From Herpomyces periplanetae (lineage: Eukaryota > Ascomycota > Laboulbeniomycetes > Herpomycetales > Herpomycetaceae), in NCBI GenBank assembly GCA_009733715.1, contig WMKJ01000015.1, positions 62,001-126,000 of the forward strand: a stretch of 64,000 bases of DNA, written 5' to 3'. How positions within the stretch are numbered: the stretch's first letter is position 1; the number at the start of each line of letters is the position of its first letter. Positions 23,251 through 35,717 of this stretch are shown here, one piece after another. The notes beneath the pieces were generated by a model. That model saw only the letters and a list, made by a program, of their open reading frames with translations. It had not been told where the DNA came from and did no database searches. The position numbers were made by a program, and so were the translations under genes.

Positions 23251-25671
23251 ATGGATATGGGTGTTCATGCCACCCACAGTTTCGCTAGCCCAACAGATCA
23301 TCAAATTCGTCGAGACTCATCCAACATGTTATCCTTCTCGACAAACAGATTGCTCACTACCCCTCGTACAGCTGGCCACCATGTTCCGTGAGTATTATAT
23401 TCTCTTCTACATTTAACGTTACGCTGTCACTAAATGTGATTTCGTCGGAACTCATTCGTGTCTGTCATCCTACCTATCGTTACCTGTATCAACTGTAATT
23501 CATATATTTGTGAAAGCTTTCCAACTAATCCTCAATAGTTTCTCCAATGGATGCAGTATAGCCGATTCGGCTTCTGCACCCCTTTCAGCGGTTTCAGGCT
23601 CAGTATCATCTTCTATGGCCTTTTCACCTTTTTCACCTGTGTACCAACAGCCCAATAGCCCGTACAGTGTACCCTCAAGTTTATACCCTACCTCATCTCA
23701 CGTTTACTCAAGTACATTATCCTATCCTCAAGCGGTGAATGGTTCACCAAACTCTCGGCCGTCAACTTCGGTTTCCTCAATGTAAGTGAACACAATCTGA
23801 TTGATTTGATTCAAAGTTTACACTCAGTCGGTTATCGTAACACATTATACTACCTTGCCTTGAAATCGCATAAATGTAACCTAACATAAATTTTAAACAG
23901 AACGGACCATAGTGTAATAATTCCATCAAGATCTACTTCAGGTGGTAATTCTTTATTATCACCAACATATGCCTCTTCAGTTCGAAGTAATTACGCTACT
24001 TCAACACCCGGACTAAATCGCCATGGAATATCTCGAAATCATTCAGAATCAATCACCAGGGGCAATTATGAAGGTACTCGCGGTAATATATTATCATTGC
24101 AAGGAATGAGTTTATCCAATTCGACCGGATCGTCTTATGGTAGTAATTCATTACCTGTTACTTCAACTTATTCCACCTCTCCAGACTCTGACCCAATAGG
24201 ATCTGAACATGCCACTCCGCCTTTTCATGATCTTACTACATTTTACGAAATATCCGGGGAAAATGGACAAATGATTCAACCGCACATCGAGGCTAAAATT
24301 GAAAAGGGGTTCTTCTACTCGGTTGACAAGTGCTGGACATGTTACCGGCGGAACTATTTCACCGTACAATGTTCCTTCTCATTAACACCCCATACTCCAC
24401 ACGGTCGAATATTTCTAAATAGAAACGGTAAAACTGAACAAATAGTAGCAACTGGAATGTCATTGTCAGCCGTTGCGGATGGTGCATCTGGCAAGACAAT
24501 TGAGTTGGTACAGCACACTCCCAAACGTGACAAAGGACCACAGAATCCTGTTCGAATTGAAAAAGTTGCTCCAACGCCTCCAGGAAAAATTCATCAGAGT
24601 TTGGTTGATCTTAATCTTGCTGCATCATCATATCGAACTGGAGCTATTGCTTCATCTTTAATGGCCCCACCCTTACTACCTTTTCAAATTGATAATCATT
24701 CACCTCTTCATGCACATCATCAATATCATTTACCTTCATTTGCATCAAACGGATCTCTCATGCTCACCTCAACTCCTGGGACAGGGCCACCGGCTTTGGG
24801 CCAAGGAGCCGGATCAGTTCGGGACACTCATACATTTGAACGCATACAGTTTAAAAGTGCCACTGCGAATAATGGGAAACGTAGAGCACAACAGCAATAC
24901 TATTATTTAATTGTGGAATTGTACGTGGATGTTCGTGGGCCTAACGATACACAAGAAAAATGGGTAAAAATAGCACAAAGGCCAAGTGCCGCAGTTGTGG
25001 TTCGCGGACGAAGCCCTAGTCATTATCATAACGAAGGGCCTCATAGCCATGGAACAGGTCGAGGAAGCGCAGGAGCGTTAAGCAGTTCTCATACAGCTAG
25101 TCATCACGGAGCTCATGATACGGGAATAGGCCCAACGAGAAGCTTAGCTAATGGCTTATTGGGCCCAGCTACTTCAACGAGTAGTTTAACGTCAACAGTA
25201 ACCTATAAGCCAGGGCATTATTCAGTCGACCCAATATCTACTGCGGGTCAGGTTGTCAACGGTACAAATTCATTGAGTAGTGTGTCAATTGATGCTCTAG
25301 TCAACGACCGAGGAATGACTATAGTGGGAAATGGTAGTAATGAAGTTGATGCTGAATCCAAATTAAAGTCGGTTGCGGATAGGTATCAATTTTACCCTGC
25401 GAGACCCATATATGAACAAAATGGTGGATCATTGGCAAATCATCCCCATGTAACGCATGCTCATCACGATCATTTGTCAACAGGATCAGCATCAAAACAC
25501 GAGGAAAGTGAGACAAGTCAACACATGAAGTATAATTATGAAAGTGAATCATCAGCAGCGGCGTTAAACGTTGCTGTTTCGTCAGCCTGGCCTATGCCGA
25601 GTTGTGGAAGATATCAGGAGTCAGATTCTAATCGAGGATATTATCATGATTTAAATACGGCAGGCTATTAG
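23251..25671 (+). CDS. NDT80/PhoG-type transcription factor (VIB-1/XprG-like)
   Basis: Three exons: 23251-23387, 23539-23781 and 23901-25671; about 716 residues. The second acceptor could instead be at 23556, removing six residues. The N-terminal ~230 residues are Ser/Pro-rich. The NDT80 DNA-binding domain spans about residues 235-505. It shows HIEAKIEKGFFYSVDKCWTC, YRRNYFTVQCSF, ELVQHTPKRDKGPQNP, FERIQFKSATANNGKRRAQQ and VVVRGRSPSHY, all strongly conserved in this family of p53-like-fold fungal regulators. An insert of about 80 residues rich in His, Ser and Leu interrupts the domain. The C-terminus is low complexity. Relatives control meiosis, nutrient-stress responses, secreted proteases or heterokaryon incompatibility, and the exact role here cannot be told. 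The start is uncertain: the frame stays open upstream to about 23180, but 23251 is the first in-frame ATG there. Confidence 0.9.
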
Positions 25672-27043
25672 CAAACCAAAGATTCTAGAAAATTTTGTTA
25701 AATAGGGCTAAAAAGCGATGGTGAAAATGATGGTGACAATGGTTCAGTTTATATATATTAAGGTTAATATTTCAGCAAAAGCGTGAGGCTGAATATTCGG
25801 AAGTTCACATTTTGATCGTGAAAGTTTCATAAGATATATTTGGAGGTGATTGTGCTGTTAGCTTTGAATTTTGAATGATTGCAATATGAATTTCTTTATA
25901 AATATATTTACTGATTTTATATTTTATACAAATATCTATTTAAACACGCTATCTTGAAGCATGACAGTGACATCAATAAATGTCCTCAAGATTCTTAATT
26001 TGCATAATTCTCGTTATCGAGACAGCTCATTCACGTTTCCCAACTGTAAATATTAACGCTTAAAAAACTACAACCAATGAATAAAATACATTAATGAATC
26101 TAAATCAATTCAACTATACAGTAAAAATCTCTTCGACATTAAAGAAATTGGAGATAAATAACACATTTCAACATTATTATGGGACTACGAAACATAATAC
26201 ATACCCGTAAAATTAAATAGGGAATTGAAGTTTATTATAAGATGACTAGATAAAGCTTAAAAGCTTAAGAGCAAACTCCCAGAAAAGATTAAGTTCACCA
26301 TCATATCAACATCGTAAAAGATACCAAAAAAGCAAATTAAACCATTTCAGCCCTACCTGTCCAAACAAGGAAAGTATTTTATCGGAAAATTTGATGGGAC
26401 GAGATCATCTGAAATCCAAGGTAGGAAGGCGTATACAAAGATGTTACTTCCTTCGCTACTAGACAGGAAGGACCAAAAATGTTACCTGGCCTTTGACGTT
26501 ACATTGTTTCGTTTGATGTTATGCGAACATTCCTAATCGAGTAACTTTCTTCAACTTCCTTATTTAGCTAATACTCAATGTCATACTAATCAGCCGGATT
26601 ATATATTTTCCGCTGGTATTTTCTCGATTCATAACACATTTTCCGGGTTTTTCTTCTATGGGGCTGCTTGAAATATAATTTGCATTGTTCTTTTCTTACT
26701 ATTTGATAACACTTTCCTTATATGATCTAGTATTTGTATTGTGATATAATCTGCGCATATTATTAGACTTGGTTGTACGGTCATTTCGTTTGGCGTACTT
26801 ATAGCTGGACATTTCGCGCATTCTTTCGCCCAATTTATCACGAACATTTCCTCGATTTGCATATCTTACTTGCGGCGCATGGAAATATTTATTGTCTTTG
26901 AAACATTCTTGATGTTTGGATAAATAATTTAACCAGATTTCATTATATTACACTAAAATACTTTTCGAAGTAAATTTACCCTTACCTCTTTAACTTTCTT
27001 ATGACCTTTAAATTCCGTTAACAGGCGTTGTCTTTGATTAAAA
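25672..27043. other. Spacer between the NDT80-like and HOS3-like genes
   Basis: About 1.37 kb, AT-rich and purine-biased just after the NDT80-like stop, becoming T-rich towards the HOS3-like start. A CAG acceptor-like site at 27022-27024 after a T-rich stretch may end a 5' UTR intron. No coding region seen. Confidence 0.5.
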
Positions 27044-30000
27044 ATGGAGGCGTCGAATTCGACTTCGTCACCATCTACAATTCCAGTCTTAGCTCTTACT
27101 GATTCTCAACTTCCCCAAGCTTGTTACGTTAATAATTCTCACGAATATCATAAAAATTTAGGTTTTGATTCTCTTACCTCGAAGCCAAATGTTTGTACCA
27201 ATATAGATAGTACCTCGAACTCGGGTAACTTTTCGCAAACTTCTTCATCAGTTACAAGTTGTTATGAATTTATAGACTGCACCAACGAACTGTCATACGG
27301 TTATACTACACAAACGTCTGTTAACACTTTTGCTTCAACGAACATTAATTATCCCTTGCAATCTTCTCATTCTTCAAAATATGATTTGAACTACATGCCT
27401 AGTACATCCGGTCGGACACCTTCTCCATTTGCGAGTGCTGCGTCAAATTTTTCTTACCCATTTAATTCTAGATCAATTCTACATTCTTCTGCAAATCCTA
27501 CCGGAGTGTCATCGATTATTCCAAATGATTCTTATGCGCCTGGACTGTTATCAGTTCATCCTCACATTCCTGATCAACTAGTTTCATCTCAAACAGTTTC
27601 ACCAGTCGTCACTGATTCATTTGATATGCAACTTCTGCTGTCAGAGTTGCCAACATCAACAAACTTAGCCAAAATTGAATTGGAAAAAGAATCAATTAAC
27701 GTCCCAATATCAGATGACTCTTGCAATTTACTCTCGCCCAAGTTGACACCACCTATTTCACCTTCGACTTACACTCAGTTATCAACGTCTCAAATGGGCA
27801 ATGCGCAGACTAGTGGGATAACTTCGACCTTTAATAACAGTAATTCACAAACTCATGTATTATCCGGAGTTCCATCAGTTACGAACAAGATTAATGCATC
27901 TGAGTTAACACAATCAAAGAAAGAAGTTCCTTTTATAAATTCAACTTCATATGAAACACAAGATTCGATTTCGGAAACCTTCAAAGATTTACCAAAGAAA
28001 GATGTCTTTACTACTGCTTCAGTTGCTTCATGGTACTTCAACCGGCAGTTACAGTTGCAAGATAATACATATAAATCTACAGATACAATTGTTATAGTTC
28101 ACGATAGTTGCTTTGGGCATCGATACTCACGTCCTAAGGCTAGCAAAAGTACCTTATCGCTAATAGTGGAGAGACCTGAACGGTTGCAAGCGTGTATACT
28201 TGGAATAGCTTGCGCATACGTGCGTTTAGGAGGATTTTATGCAGATTCTTTACAGTTGAGACTTCAAAGAGAAATTTTGGGAGACGAAAGTTTAAATAAC
28301 GATGTTCCATTTAGGATTGAAAAAAGTTCACGTCTTGTATCACTTAATTCATCATTCGTTACGGCGGTTCACGGTGTTAAATGGATGGAAGAGCTGAAGA
28401 CATTATGTGATGAAGCAGAGTTTAAACTTGGCTCAACGGGCAAAGAGTTAACTAGATCAGAAAGCCCGAATGGATTACGACACGCACCGAAGGAAAAGTT
28501 ACACACGGGAGATTTATATCTATGTTCAGAATCTCTAGAGGCATTTCAAGGAGCAATTGGATCCATTTGTGACGCAGTTGATTCGATATTTTCCACACCT
28601 AGTCGACCAGCCCGGGCGAAGAATGCGTTTGTATGTGTACGGCCACCTGGGCATCATTGTTCATCGGATCTTCCATCGGGGTTTTGTTGGTTGAATAATG
28701 TTCATGTAGGAATTCAATATGCAGCGCAAATGTACGGGTTGACACACGCAGCAATTATTGATTTTGATTTACATCATGGAGACGGATCTCAGTCGATAGC
28801 ATGGGCGCAAAATTCGAAAATTTCAAAATCTAGTCGTGGTACACCGGCTTGGAAAAAGTACCCAGTAGGATATTTCAGCTTGCATGATATTAACTCATTT
28901 CCATGTGAGGGAGGGGATTTGGATAAAGTACGTAATGCAAGTATATGTATTGATGGAGCACATTCACAAGCAATATGGAACGTACATTTGCAGAAATGGA
29001 GTAGCCAAGAAGAATTCTGGCAAGCGTATGAAACAAGATATAAAGTTGTGTTGGATAAAGCACGTGAATTTTTGGTAGCACAAGCTCGTCGTCTAAGTCA
29101 AATTACAACGTCAGAAACGGCACCGGTAGGAGCTATATTCATATCAGCAGGTTTTGATGCAAGTGAATGGGAAGATGAGGGTATGCAGCGGCACAATGTC
29201 AACGTTCCCACGGAGTTTTTTGCACGATTCACACAGGAGATTGTGGAGATGTCAGAGGAAAAGGGACTCGGAGTAGACGGACGAGTGATTAGTGTGTTAG
29301 AGGGAGGCTATAGCAATCGAGCATTAATAAGTGGCGTATGCAGTCACATTTGTGGACTTTGTGCAGGCGAAGCTAAACAGAAGGATAGTGAAGACATCAA
29401 GGAAAAGCCTCAGTTGCGAGATCAGCATCACTGGCAATTATCGCAAGTATCCATATCATCTGGATATGGTAATCAAAAGTTGGTTGCTAACATCGAGGAC
29501 GATTTAACTATTATGAATAATTTGCTTAAGAATTCGAGAATTGGATCATCGCCTAAGTTAACTGTGGAAGATGTGAAGCTGCGATACGAAATATCATGGT
29601 GGTGTCGATCAGCTTTGCAAGCCATGGAAGGTCTGCTTACAACAATTAACTCAACGCATATAGGAACTGGAGGAACGAATGCAGTATTAAAAATATCACC
29701 TAGTGTGATGATCAAGCCAACATTTAGTTCACCTACGCAATCGTATGCGGCACGAATGATGGTTAGCTCGCGTGGGTTACGAGCTGCGTCAAGTCCGCTT
29801 CGTGGGTCATCGGAGACATCGGGTAACTGTGTTATACGGGAAGATACAAGTAGCTCATCAAGTCAGAGTGGGGGATGTTGTACGACTCAAGCAAATGAAG
29901 GGAATGGAGAAAGAATGGAAAGGGAAAGTTTGGGACAGATAAACGTTGAACAAGCGGAAAAGATATCGAAAGAAATTACATGGATAGTTTCTGTGAATGA

Positions 30001-30190
30001 ACTGAGTAAAATTATAATTCCGACGAATCGACGTATTACAAGTTACCGGGCGGATGAATTAATTGAAAGTCGGGTTAAACGAGAAGCACGCCGATCCTCA
30101 GCTGCAGCACGGGTTAGCATTGATCCAACAATGCTCTCGAAGCGTCAATTGCGAAGCAGACCTGGAAAAACGGTAGTTAAACCATCGTAA
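27044..30190 (+). CDS. HOS3: Class II (Hos3-type) histone deacetylase
   Basis: Single exon of 1048 residues starting at an ATG in AAAATGG context. Residues 1-345 are Ser/Thr/Pro/Asn-rich and probably disordered. The deacetylase domain runs from about 345 to 770. It shows VHDSCFGHR, VERPERL, RPPGHH (about 534-539, catalytic His pair), WLNNVHVG, IIDFDLHHGDGS (about 573-584, zinc-binding Asp/His), ISAGFDA (about 699-705, zinc-binding Asp) and LEGGYSNRAL (about 751-760, catalytic Tyr). All catalytic residues appear present. The long inserts and the FCWLNN segment match fungal Hos3 more than Hda1 or Rpd3. Known role: Zn-dependent removal of acetyl groups from histone lysines; yeast Hos3 acts at the bud neck and nuclear pore. 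The C-terminal ~280 residues are low complexity with a basic end. Its coding strand changes from T/C-rich at the 5' end to G/A-rich at the 3' end. Confidence 0.95.
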   Translation: MEASNSTSSPSTIPVLALTDSQLPQACYVNNSHEYHKNLGFDSLTSKPNVCTNIDSTSNSGNFSQTSSSVTSCYEFIDCTNELSYGYTTQTSVNTFASTNINYPLQSSHSSKYDLNYMPSTSGRTPSPFASAASNFSYPFNSRSILHSSANPTGVSSIIPNDSYAPGLLSVHPHIPDQLVSSQTVSPVVTDSFDMQLLLSELPTSTNLAKIELEKESINVPISDDSCNLLSPKLTPPISPSTYTQLSTSQMGNAQTSGITSTFNNSNSQTHVLSGVPSVTNKINASELTQSKKEVPFINSTSYETQDSISETFKDLPKKDVFTTASVASWYFNRQLQLQDNTYKSTDTIVIVHDSCFGHRYSRPKASKSTLSLIVERPERLQACILGIACAYVRLGGFYADSLQLRLQREILGDESLNNDVPFRIEKSSRLVSLNSSFVTAVHGVKWMEELKTLCDEAEFKLGSTGKELTRSESPNGLRHAPKEKLHTGDLYLCSESLEAFQGAIGSICDAVDSIFSTPSRPARAKNAFVCVRPPGHHCSSDLPSGFCWLNNVHVGIQYAAQMYGLTHAAIIDFDLHHGDGSQSIAWAQNSKISKSSRGTPAWKKYPVGYFSLHDINSFPCEGGDLDKVRNASICIDGAHSQAIWNVHLQKWSSQEEFWQAYETRYKVVLDKAREFLVAQARRLSQITTSETAPVGAIFISAGFDASEWEDEGMQRHNVNVPTEFFARFTQEIVEMSEEKGLGVDGRVISVLEGGYSNRALISGVCSHICGLCAGEAKQKDSEDIKEKPQLRDQHHWQLSQVSISSGYGNQKLVANIEDDLTIMNNLLKNSRIGSSPKLTVEDVKLRYEISWWCRSALQAMEGLLTTINSTHIGTGGTNAVLKISPSVMIKPTFSSPTQSYAARMMVSSRGLRAASSPLRGSSETSGNCVIREDTSSSSSQSGGCCTTQANEGNGERMERESLGQINVEQAEKISKEITWIVSVNELSKIIIPTNRRITSYRADELIESRVKREARRSSAAARVSIDPTMLSKRQLRSRPGKTVVKPS

Positions 30191-33100
30191 CATAACAGGC
30201 TGAACGAAGGTGGCGAAGATGTTGCGAAGTAAATTATTGACTTGTAAGGTCATTTTTAGGACAAAACTTGGTTTTTCAAAATGAACGCGGGGGGAGGAAG
30301 GTTGTTTTGGCAGTGCATTGATACTGCGATAAGTATGTGTGTTATAGTACTATTATACCCTGTCATGCAAGTGCGTATGATGGTTTGATTTGTATGGATG
30401 AGTTTAGATGGATGAGCGAATAAGCACATAGGCGAGCAAAGTAGTGAAGTCTTAAGAGTTTTATATGCAAATTGAGTGATCATTAAGTCGGGTATATTAC
30501 TGTATGCGCAGATTGAATCAATCGGAGGTGAATTGTACATTGATAAAACATCACGCATATCCCAATTAACATTTTCTCATTATTTGGAAAAGAGTAGCGG
30601 ATTGAGAATAAATTGGTGACTATGATGACACAAGGAAAATATAGACAGATTGTGTATAGAGGGGAGGGGAAACTTAGTATAATGTTGTAGGTGTAGACAT
30701 GCTTTAAGTTAATAAAGATGACGGTTTGGTTTTAAAATGGATAGGAGCAGTAAGAATGAGGATGAATTTTAATTGGTAAAATTAGAGATGATGGTAACTA
30801 GGAAAACGGTAGATCAAATTGGCAGGGAAGCATGATAATGGGATGGGTTAATATTACGGGCATGTGGAGCGTAACCACGAGTGGATATCATGGTGAAACG
30901 GTAACAGGAGACGGTGGAAGAAGGGCTCACAAGCAATTGGAAGGGCGAGGAGATAAAATAAATCAGAAAATGATTTATGATGTGGTAAAAGAAATGTATT
31001 TTGAGAGAGGTAAGTCGCAGAAGGGAAAATTTGACGATACACAGCTAGAGTACTGAGAGTGGTTGTGGTGATGGGAGGATTAAAACGCAAGGGGGTAGTG
31101 AGGATTAGCTAGGGGAGAAATTAGGAGAGATGAAATAAGTTTCAGAGTGATGTGTACACGGCAAGGCTTTAGCAAGGACAGCGGCGGGCAAGCTGATAGG
31201 TTTATCTGTTTTGGGGTTGTTCAGTGTACATAAGTGTATATTAATGGATGGAGACGGATGTAGCAAAAAGTTGAACGAGTAAAGGAATTGAGCTTAGCAC
31301 GATGATGAAGGGAAAAGGTTGTTAAACGAGTTTCCTTCTTCTCCTCGGCCCCGCTAAAGTGAGATGCTAAAGCAACGTTTACGGCATGGGAGGAAGGGGG
31401 AAAGTGTCAGGATCAAATGGAGTGTATGTATGTGCGTATGCACAGAGGACTAGTGCGTGATCAAGGGAGTAAGGATAACACTTATTCATGGAACGAATTG
31501 GGCAATGGTTCCCCTTTTTATTATCACGCGCACTCAAGACACTTGGTTAAGTTGTAATAAATGGGAGTTAACAAAGTTTAGAAACGCTGGTATTGCAGCA
31601 TGGAAGATCGTGGTACTGGAACTAGGTAGTGCATACATGACGAACGGGTTTATCACCATTCGGGGGAGTACATGTGTATTTGAGTGGGTATGTGAGCAGG
31701 TATGATGATAATGATGGCGATGTATTGACTAGGATACTGAGACAAACGTAGTTTTGCTAAGACATACGGTATGTACCCTTATGCACAAGCCTATACTACG
31801 GATAAGTGAATAGAAAGCTAATTGTGCGTGAACTCAAGCTAATGCGGAGGATATGAGATGGGCGAGTGCGTGAGCGTATATAAATTTATGCTGGGTTTAC
31901 GGGGCAAATTGAACGGAGGATTGGGAATGAGTGGTAGCTTCGATATTAACCATACATCGGTAATCGGAGAGAGTAGACAGACATAAGAATGTTGCAGGTC
32001 AAGATTAAATAGTAGTGGTAATGATGTACATGGATATCACTTTATGATAGGCTAAGTGTGAGTGGATGAGTGAATATATTGTGCAAACAAGAAAGGCTAG
32101 AACATCAGTGGTCTCGGGTAACTCGTGGAGATGTGGGCTTGATGCTGTGAGTCAGGAGGAAAAAGATTATTTTACGGAATGCTGTTGCATCGATCTGAAT
32201 AACACACGCGCACACCAAGCTAATAATTAAGGATACATGAGCAAGTTGTATGTAATTAAGAGGGGTAGGCTAGCAAGGGAAAAGGATTCAGAACGTAATA
32301 AATATAATGGTTTTGACGTATAGTATTTACTAACCATGAGAAGTTCTAATAAATAGCATGACAGAATAAGCGATAAGGAAAGGAAAAGTTGACAGGAGTA
32401 ACGTGAGTGTAAAATTTTATCGAGGGGATAAGCTGGCGTAGGGAATGGGAGAGGAGTAGTGTGCAGTGGAAGATTTGGTATTTAAAAATTGGCGTATACA
32501 GACTAAGATGAACGGGGAACCACATGCAGTTTTGTCAACGTCGACTTGGCTCATGATTTCGATGAAGCATGACTGTGAGAATGGGGTGGCGGTTTAAGGT
32601 AATGATGCACAACTATTTAAGTAGCGCGGGGACATGATCACCGAGTTTTACAAGTATAAAATAGTGTATAGTAGAAGATCAATTTAATGGGTGAAGGGCA
32701 GTTTGCTTATTGAGAGTTTGGAGTAAGCTAGCACGCGAGTAAGAAAGTGTATATATGTTATGCAATCAAATACGGAATGCATGCATGGGCTTGGGCAATA
32801 CAAACACGTATAAGTAGGTTAAAGTTGCTTTAATAGATGGAATATAAGTATGTACGGAGTTAATGGAAATGATTAATGATAACCGTACATTGGCAGTTAA
32901 CTTGGTGGGTGTAGAAAAGAAGAGATTATATGGAGAGAAGATATTTCGACGTTGCCTGTTTGTCAAAGGTATTTAACGAGATGTCTATCGGTATATCGTT
33001 GTGAAAAAGAGACTGAGTGTACAAGTTGGTAAATAGATATGCAAAGATGAAGGTGTATAGGTATAGTATTAGATATGTGTACAATTAAAACGGGGATGGT

Positions 33101-33830
33101 TGATAGTCGGAGATTAGACCCACCACATAAGTTGATATTACAGTAGACAGTCACATGAGACAATTGTGCAAGCGTTTGTAGGAGCGCAGACTTTGGTGGT
33201 GAGTTAGCATTTAGCATAACTTGACTGGGAAAGGTGATATAATGGGAGGAAAATTTCTTGGAAAATGATCGAATGGGTTTTCCGTTAATGGTGATAAGTT
33301 AAGAGAGATAAAATCGTATGTAAAATGGGTCGTATCGGGTAGGGTTGGATCGGATGGAACGAGCACGAGCACGAAAATGATGATAATGAGTATGTGAATC
33401 CGAAATTTAACAATGGATGATACGTTACGTCGAACGTTTAGCACACGAACAAAGGTGCACTACGTAAAAGTCATAAAAATTACACAGAATGTAACGTATT
33501 ACCCAATTTGGTAACTGTCGAGTATTACAGGGAATTAGTGTTAACAGAGGTAAGAGACGAGACGAAACAGGACGGAACGGGAAAAAAAAGGACTCGATCT
33601 GGATAATTTAGGCAAGGAAGATGCAGGTTAATTGAGACGGTTTAGTCAAATTAGAGAAAATAGTCAGAGGAAGAAAAGGGCGGAAAGGAAAGGAGAAGGG
33701 ATTACGTGTGATGGTCGGAAGAGAGAATTTAGAACTGTTGAACGATAATGCAAGCACGGGCGAAAGTGTGGGCGTAGGCGTGAACCAGCGTAAAGAAGCT
33801 AAAAGTCCACGCAACGCCTACTTCTCGTAC
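30191..33830 (+). other. Purine-rich interval downstream of the HOS3-like gene
   Basis: About 3.6 kb in which the plus strand is G/A-rich nearly throughout (for example 30640-30680, 31050-31140, 32430-32520 and 33540-33710). I see no conserved protein, RNA gene or repeat family. Because purine richness continues from the 3' half of the preceding gene, it looks like a trailer or a transcription-linked composition domain. It ends abruptly near the E-box at 33877. Confidence 0.5.
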
Positions 33831-35717
33831 AACTCCCAAGAAAACCCCAAAATCTCCAGAGCCGTCCCATCGTGGGCACGTGACTATGTCCGAGGCAAAG
33901 CGACTCGGCGGGGCGTAGAGTGGAAGGAACGACCGGAACGTTGCAGAAATGCCAAGGGAAAAGTGGGTCAGGAGAAAATGGTGAGAAGAGTGACGGCGAG
34001 AAGTGTTGAGAGAAGTGAGGTTCGAGAATGAAGGAAGGAGAAGATGAGACGGACGGCAGGTGTATCCACATCGTGCTTGCCGCGGGAGTGTTTGGCGCTT
34101 AGTTTTGGGCAAAATCTCCAGAAATATTTCACGTAGATTAAACGATAAACCAAAAAAAGTCTACCATGCGAGACTTTTTCCTCAAGCCAACAAGTTATTC
34201 AACCATCAAATTTCCTCGCCTTCCGCTCAGCATTACTTGCGCAAAAATACCTTGAGTTGTACACGCCCTCTCTTTCAAGCTCATCGAATTTATCTTCTGC
34301 GGTTATACCAGACTAGCCATCATTTCCACTTTAATGTAACATCCAATCTTACAGCTCAATCCATTGCTCTCAATCTGTCCATCTTGCAACTATTACATTA
34401 TAGTGAACAGCCTTATACCAAATTCATATACGACTGGGAATTAAATCCTTCAAACACTGGCAAGCAGGTAAGGGGAAACAATTTTTAAACTTGCCAAAAA
34501 CTACAAGCGTAAATAGGAGAAACAATCTAGTACATAGATTTGGGTTCGTTATTCATGAGTTGTTAGTTTAGTAAATTTAATATTAAGCTTTTCCACTCTA
34601 TTTGCGCCTTTTCGTCGAAGGGGGATTCCCACTGGTTAATCTCTGTCAACTCCTATCTCGTGCCCAATTCTGTATATGCATTTGTATCCACATCCAAACA
34701 ACTCCTGGTGCGTCAAACGCTTAACTATCCTTCCTTCCGTCTGGCTGAACCAACGGTCAATTTCAATCCTTTTTATTCCCCCCCTCCTCCTCCCCAATAG
34801 TTTAACTTGTCCTGGATCATTTTACTTAGCCTTGTAAATACGTTTTTAACACTTCACTGCCCGACTATCACATGAAGCCTGAATATGATTAGCATCCATC
34901 CACCCGCGCACGCTCCCTCGATTTCTTAATTCATCCCTCCTAACTGCCTTCGCATTCAACCATTCATCCCATCTCTAATACTCTATACCCTTTCCCTGTT
35001 CTTAACCGTTAACTCTTCCAATTCATACTGCGACCTTTTCCCACTTCTCTTAACCCAAGCATTTCCCCGTTCGTTCACTCTTTCGTATTCAACATCTAAA
35101 CACTCTGTTCCCTCCATCTGCTTTCTACATGCCTCGCTATTCCCAGTTCCGCTTAAACCGTCGGAATATAAGTTTTGTCGTAGCCTTCTCTTCCTTTAAT
35201 TTACATTACAACCGAGGGGTTAAAACCTTTCCCTGATTGCTCAAAACTTTTCTCATCTTTCCTAGCTTAATCCTACTAATCCGGGGGAAACCCTTTTCGC
35301 TTTCCCTAAACCCTTTTTTACCTCTCGTCTCCTCCCCCTCGATACTTTTAATCACTCTTATCACATTTCTCTTATTACAACATTCTCTCTTGCATATCCT
35401 CTTTCCTCCCCTCCTCACTCCTCAAGCTACCGTTAATCCACCCGATTTTTTCTCCGTTAAACTTCCCCTCGATCCTCATTTCTCTTCCCTAAAACCATCT
35501 TTCCCATGCCTAACAAACCTTTTCTCTTCTTAACTCTTGTATAACATCTTTCCCAAATCCACTCTTTCCATCACTCATTTTTCACTCTCGCTTTTTTTCA
35601 TCTGTTCCTTCACCATTCGCGCAAGCGCGCGCGTGTATACTTTTGCTTAACCACAGTTCATTCTTTTACCTTGATCTTTACTTGCACCTTTTGATTGCCC
35701 TCATTTCCAAAGATACC
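33831..35717 (+). other. Promoter and pyrimidine-rich leader of the DUF4203 gene
   Basis: Locally GC-rich DNA at about 33860-33960 carries CACGTGAC at 33877-33884. From about 34170 the plus strand becomes strongly C/T-rich until the ATG at 35718. A 16-nt alternating purine-pyrimidine run rich in CG lies at 35625-35640, about 80 nt before the start codon. A 142-codon open stretch at 34060-34488 has no ATG and no recognisable motif, so I do not call it a gene. It ends beside a GTAAGG that could be a 5' UTR intron donor. Confidence 0.5.
33877..33884 (+). promoter_or_regulatory. E-box CACGTGAC at the purine/pyrimidine switch before the DUF4203 gene
   Basis: CACGTGAC within a GC-richer patch, about 1.84 kb upstream of the start codon and close to where strand composition flips from purine-rich to pyrimidine-rich. 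A bHLH binding role is inferred. Confidence 0.35.

Noticed and set aside
34060-34488. 142-codon open stretch before the DUF4203 gene
   Set aside because: It has no ATG, no recognisable motif, and lies in pyrimidine-rich leader DNA where stop codons are rare by composition.
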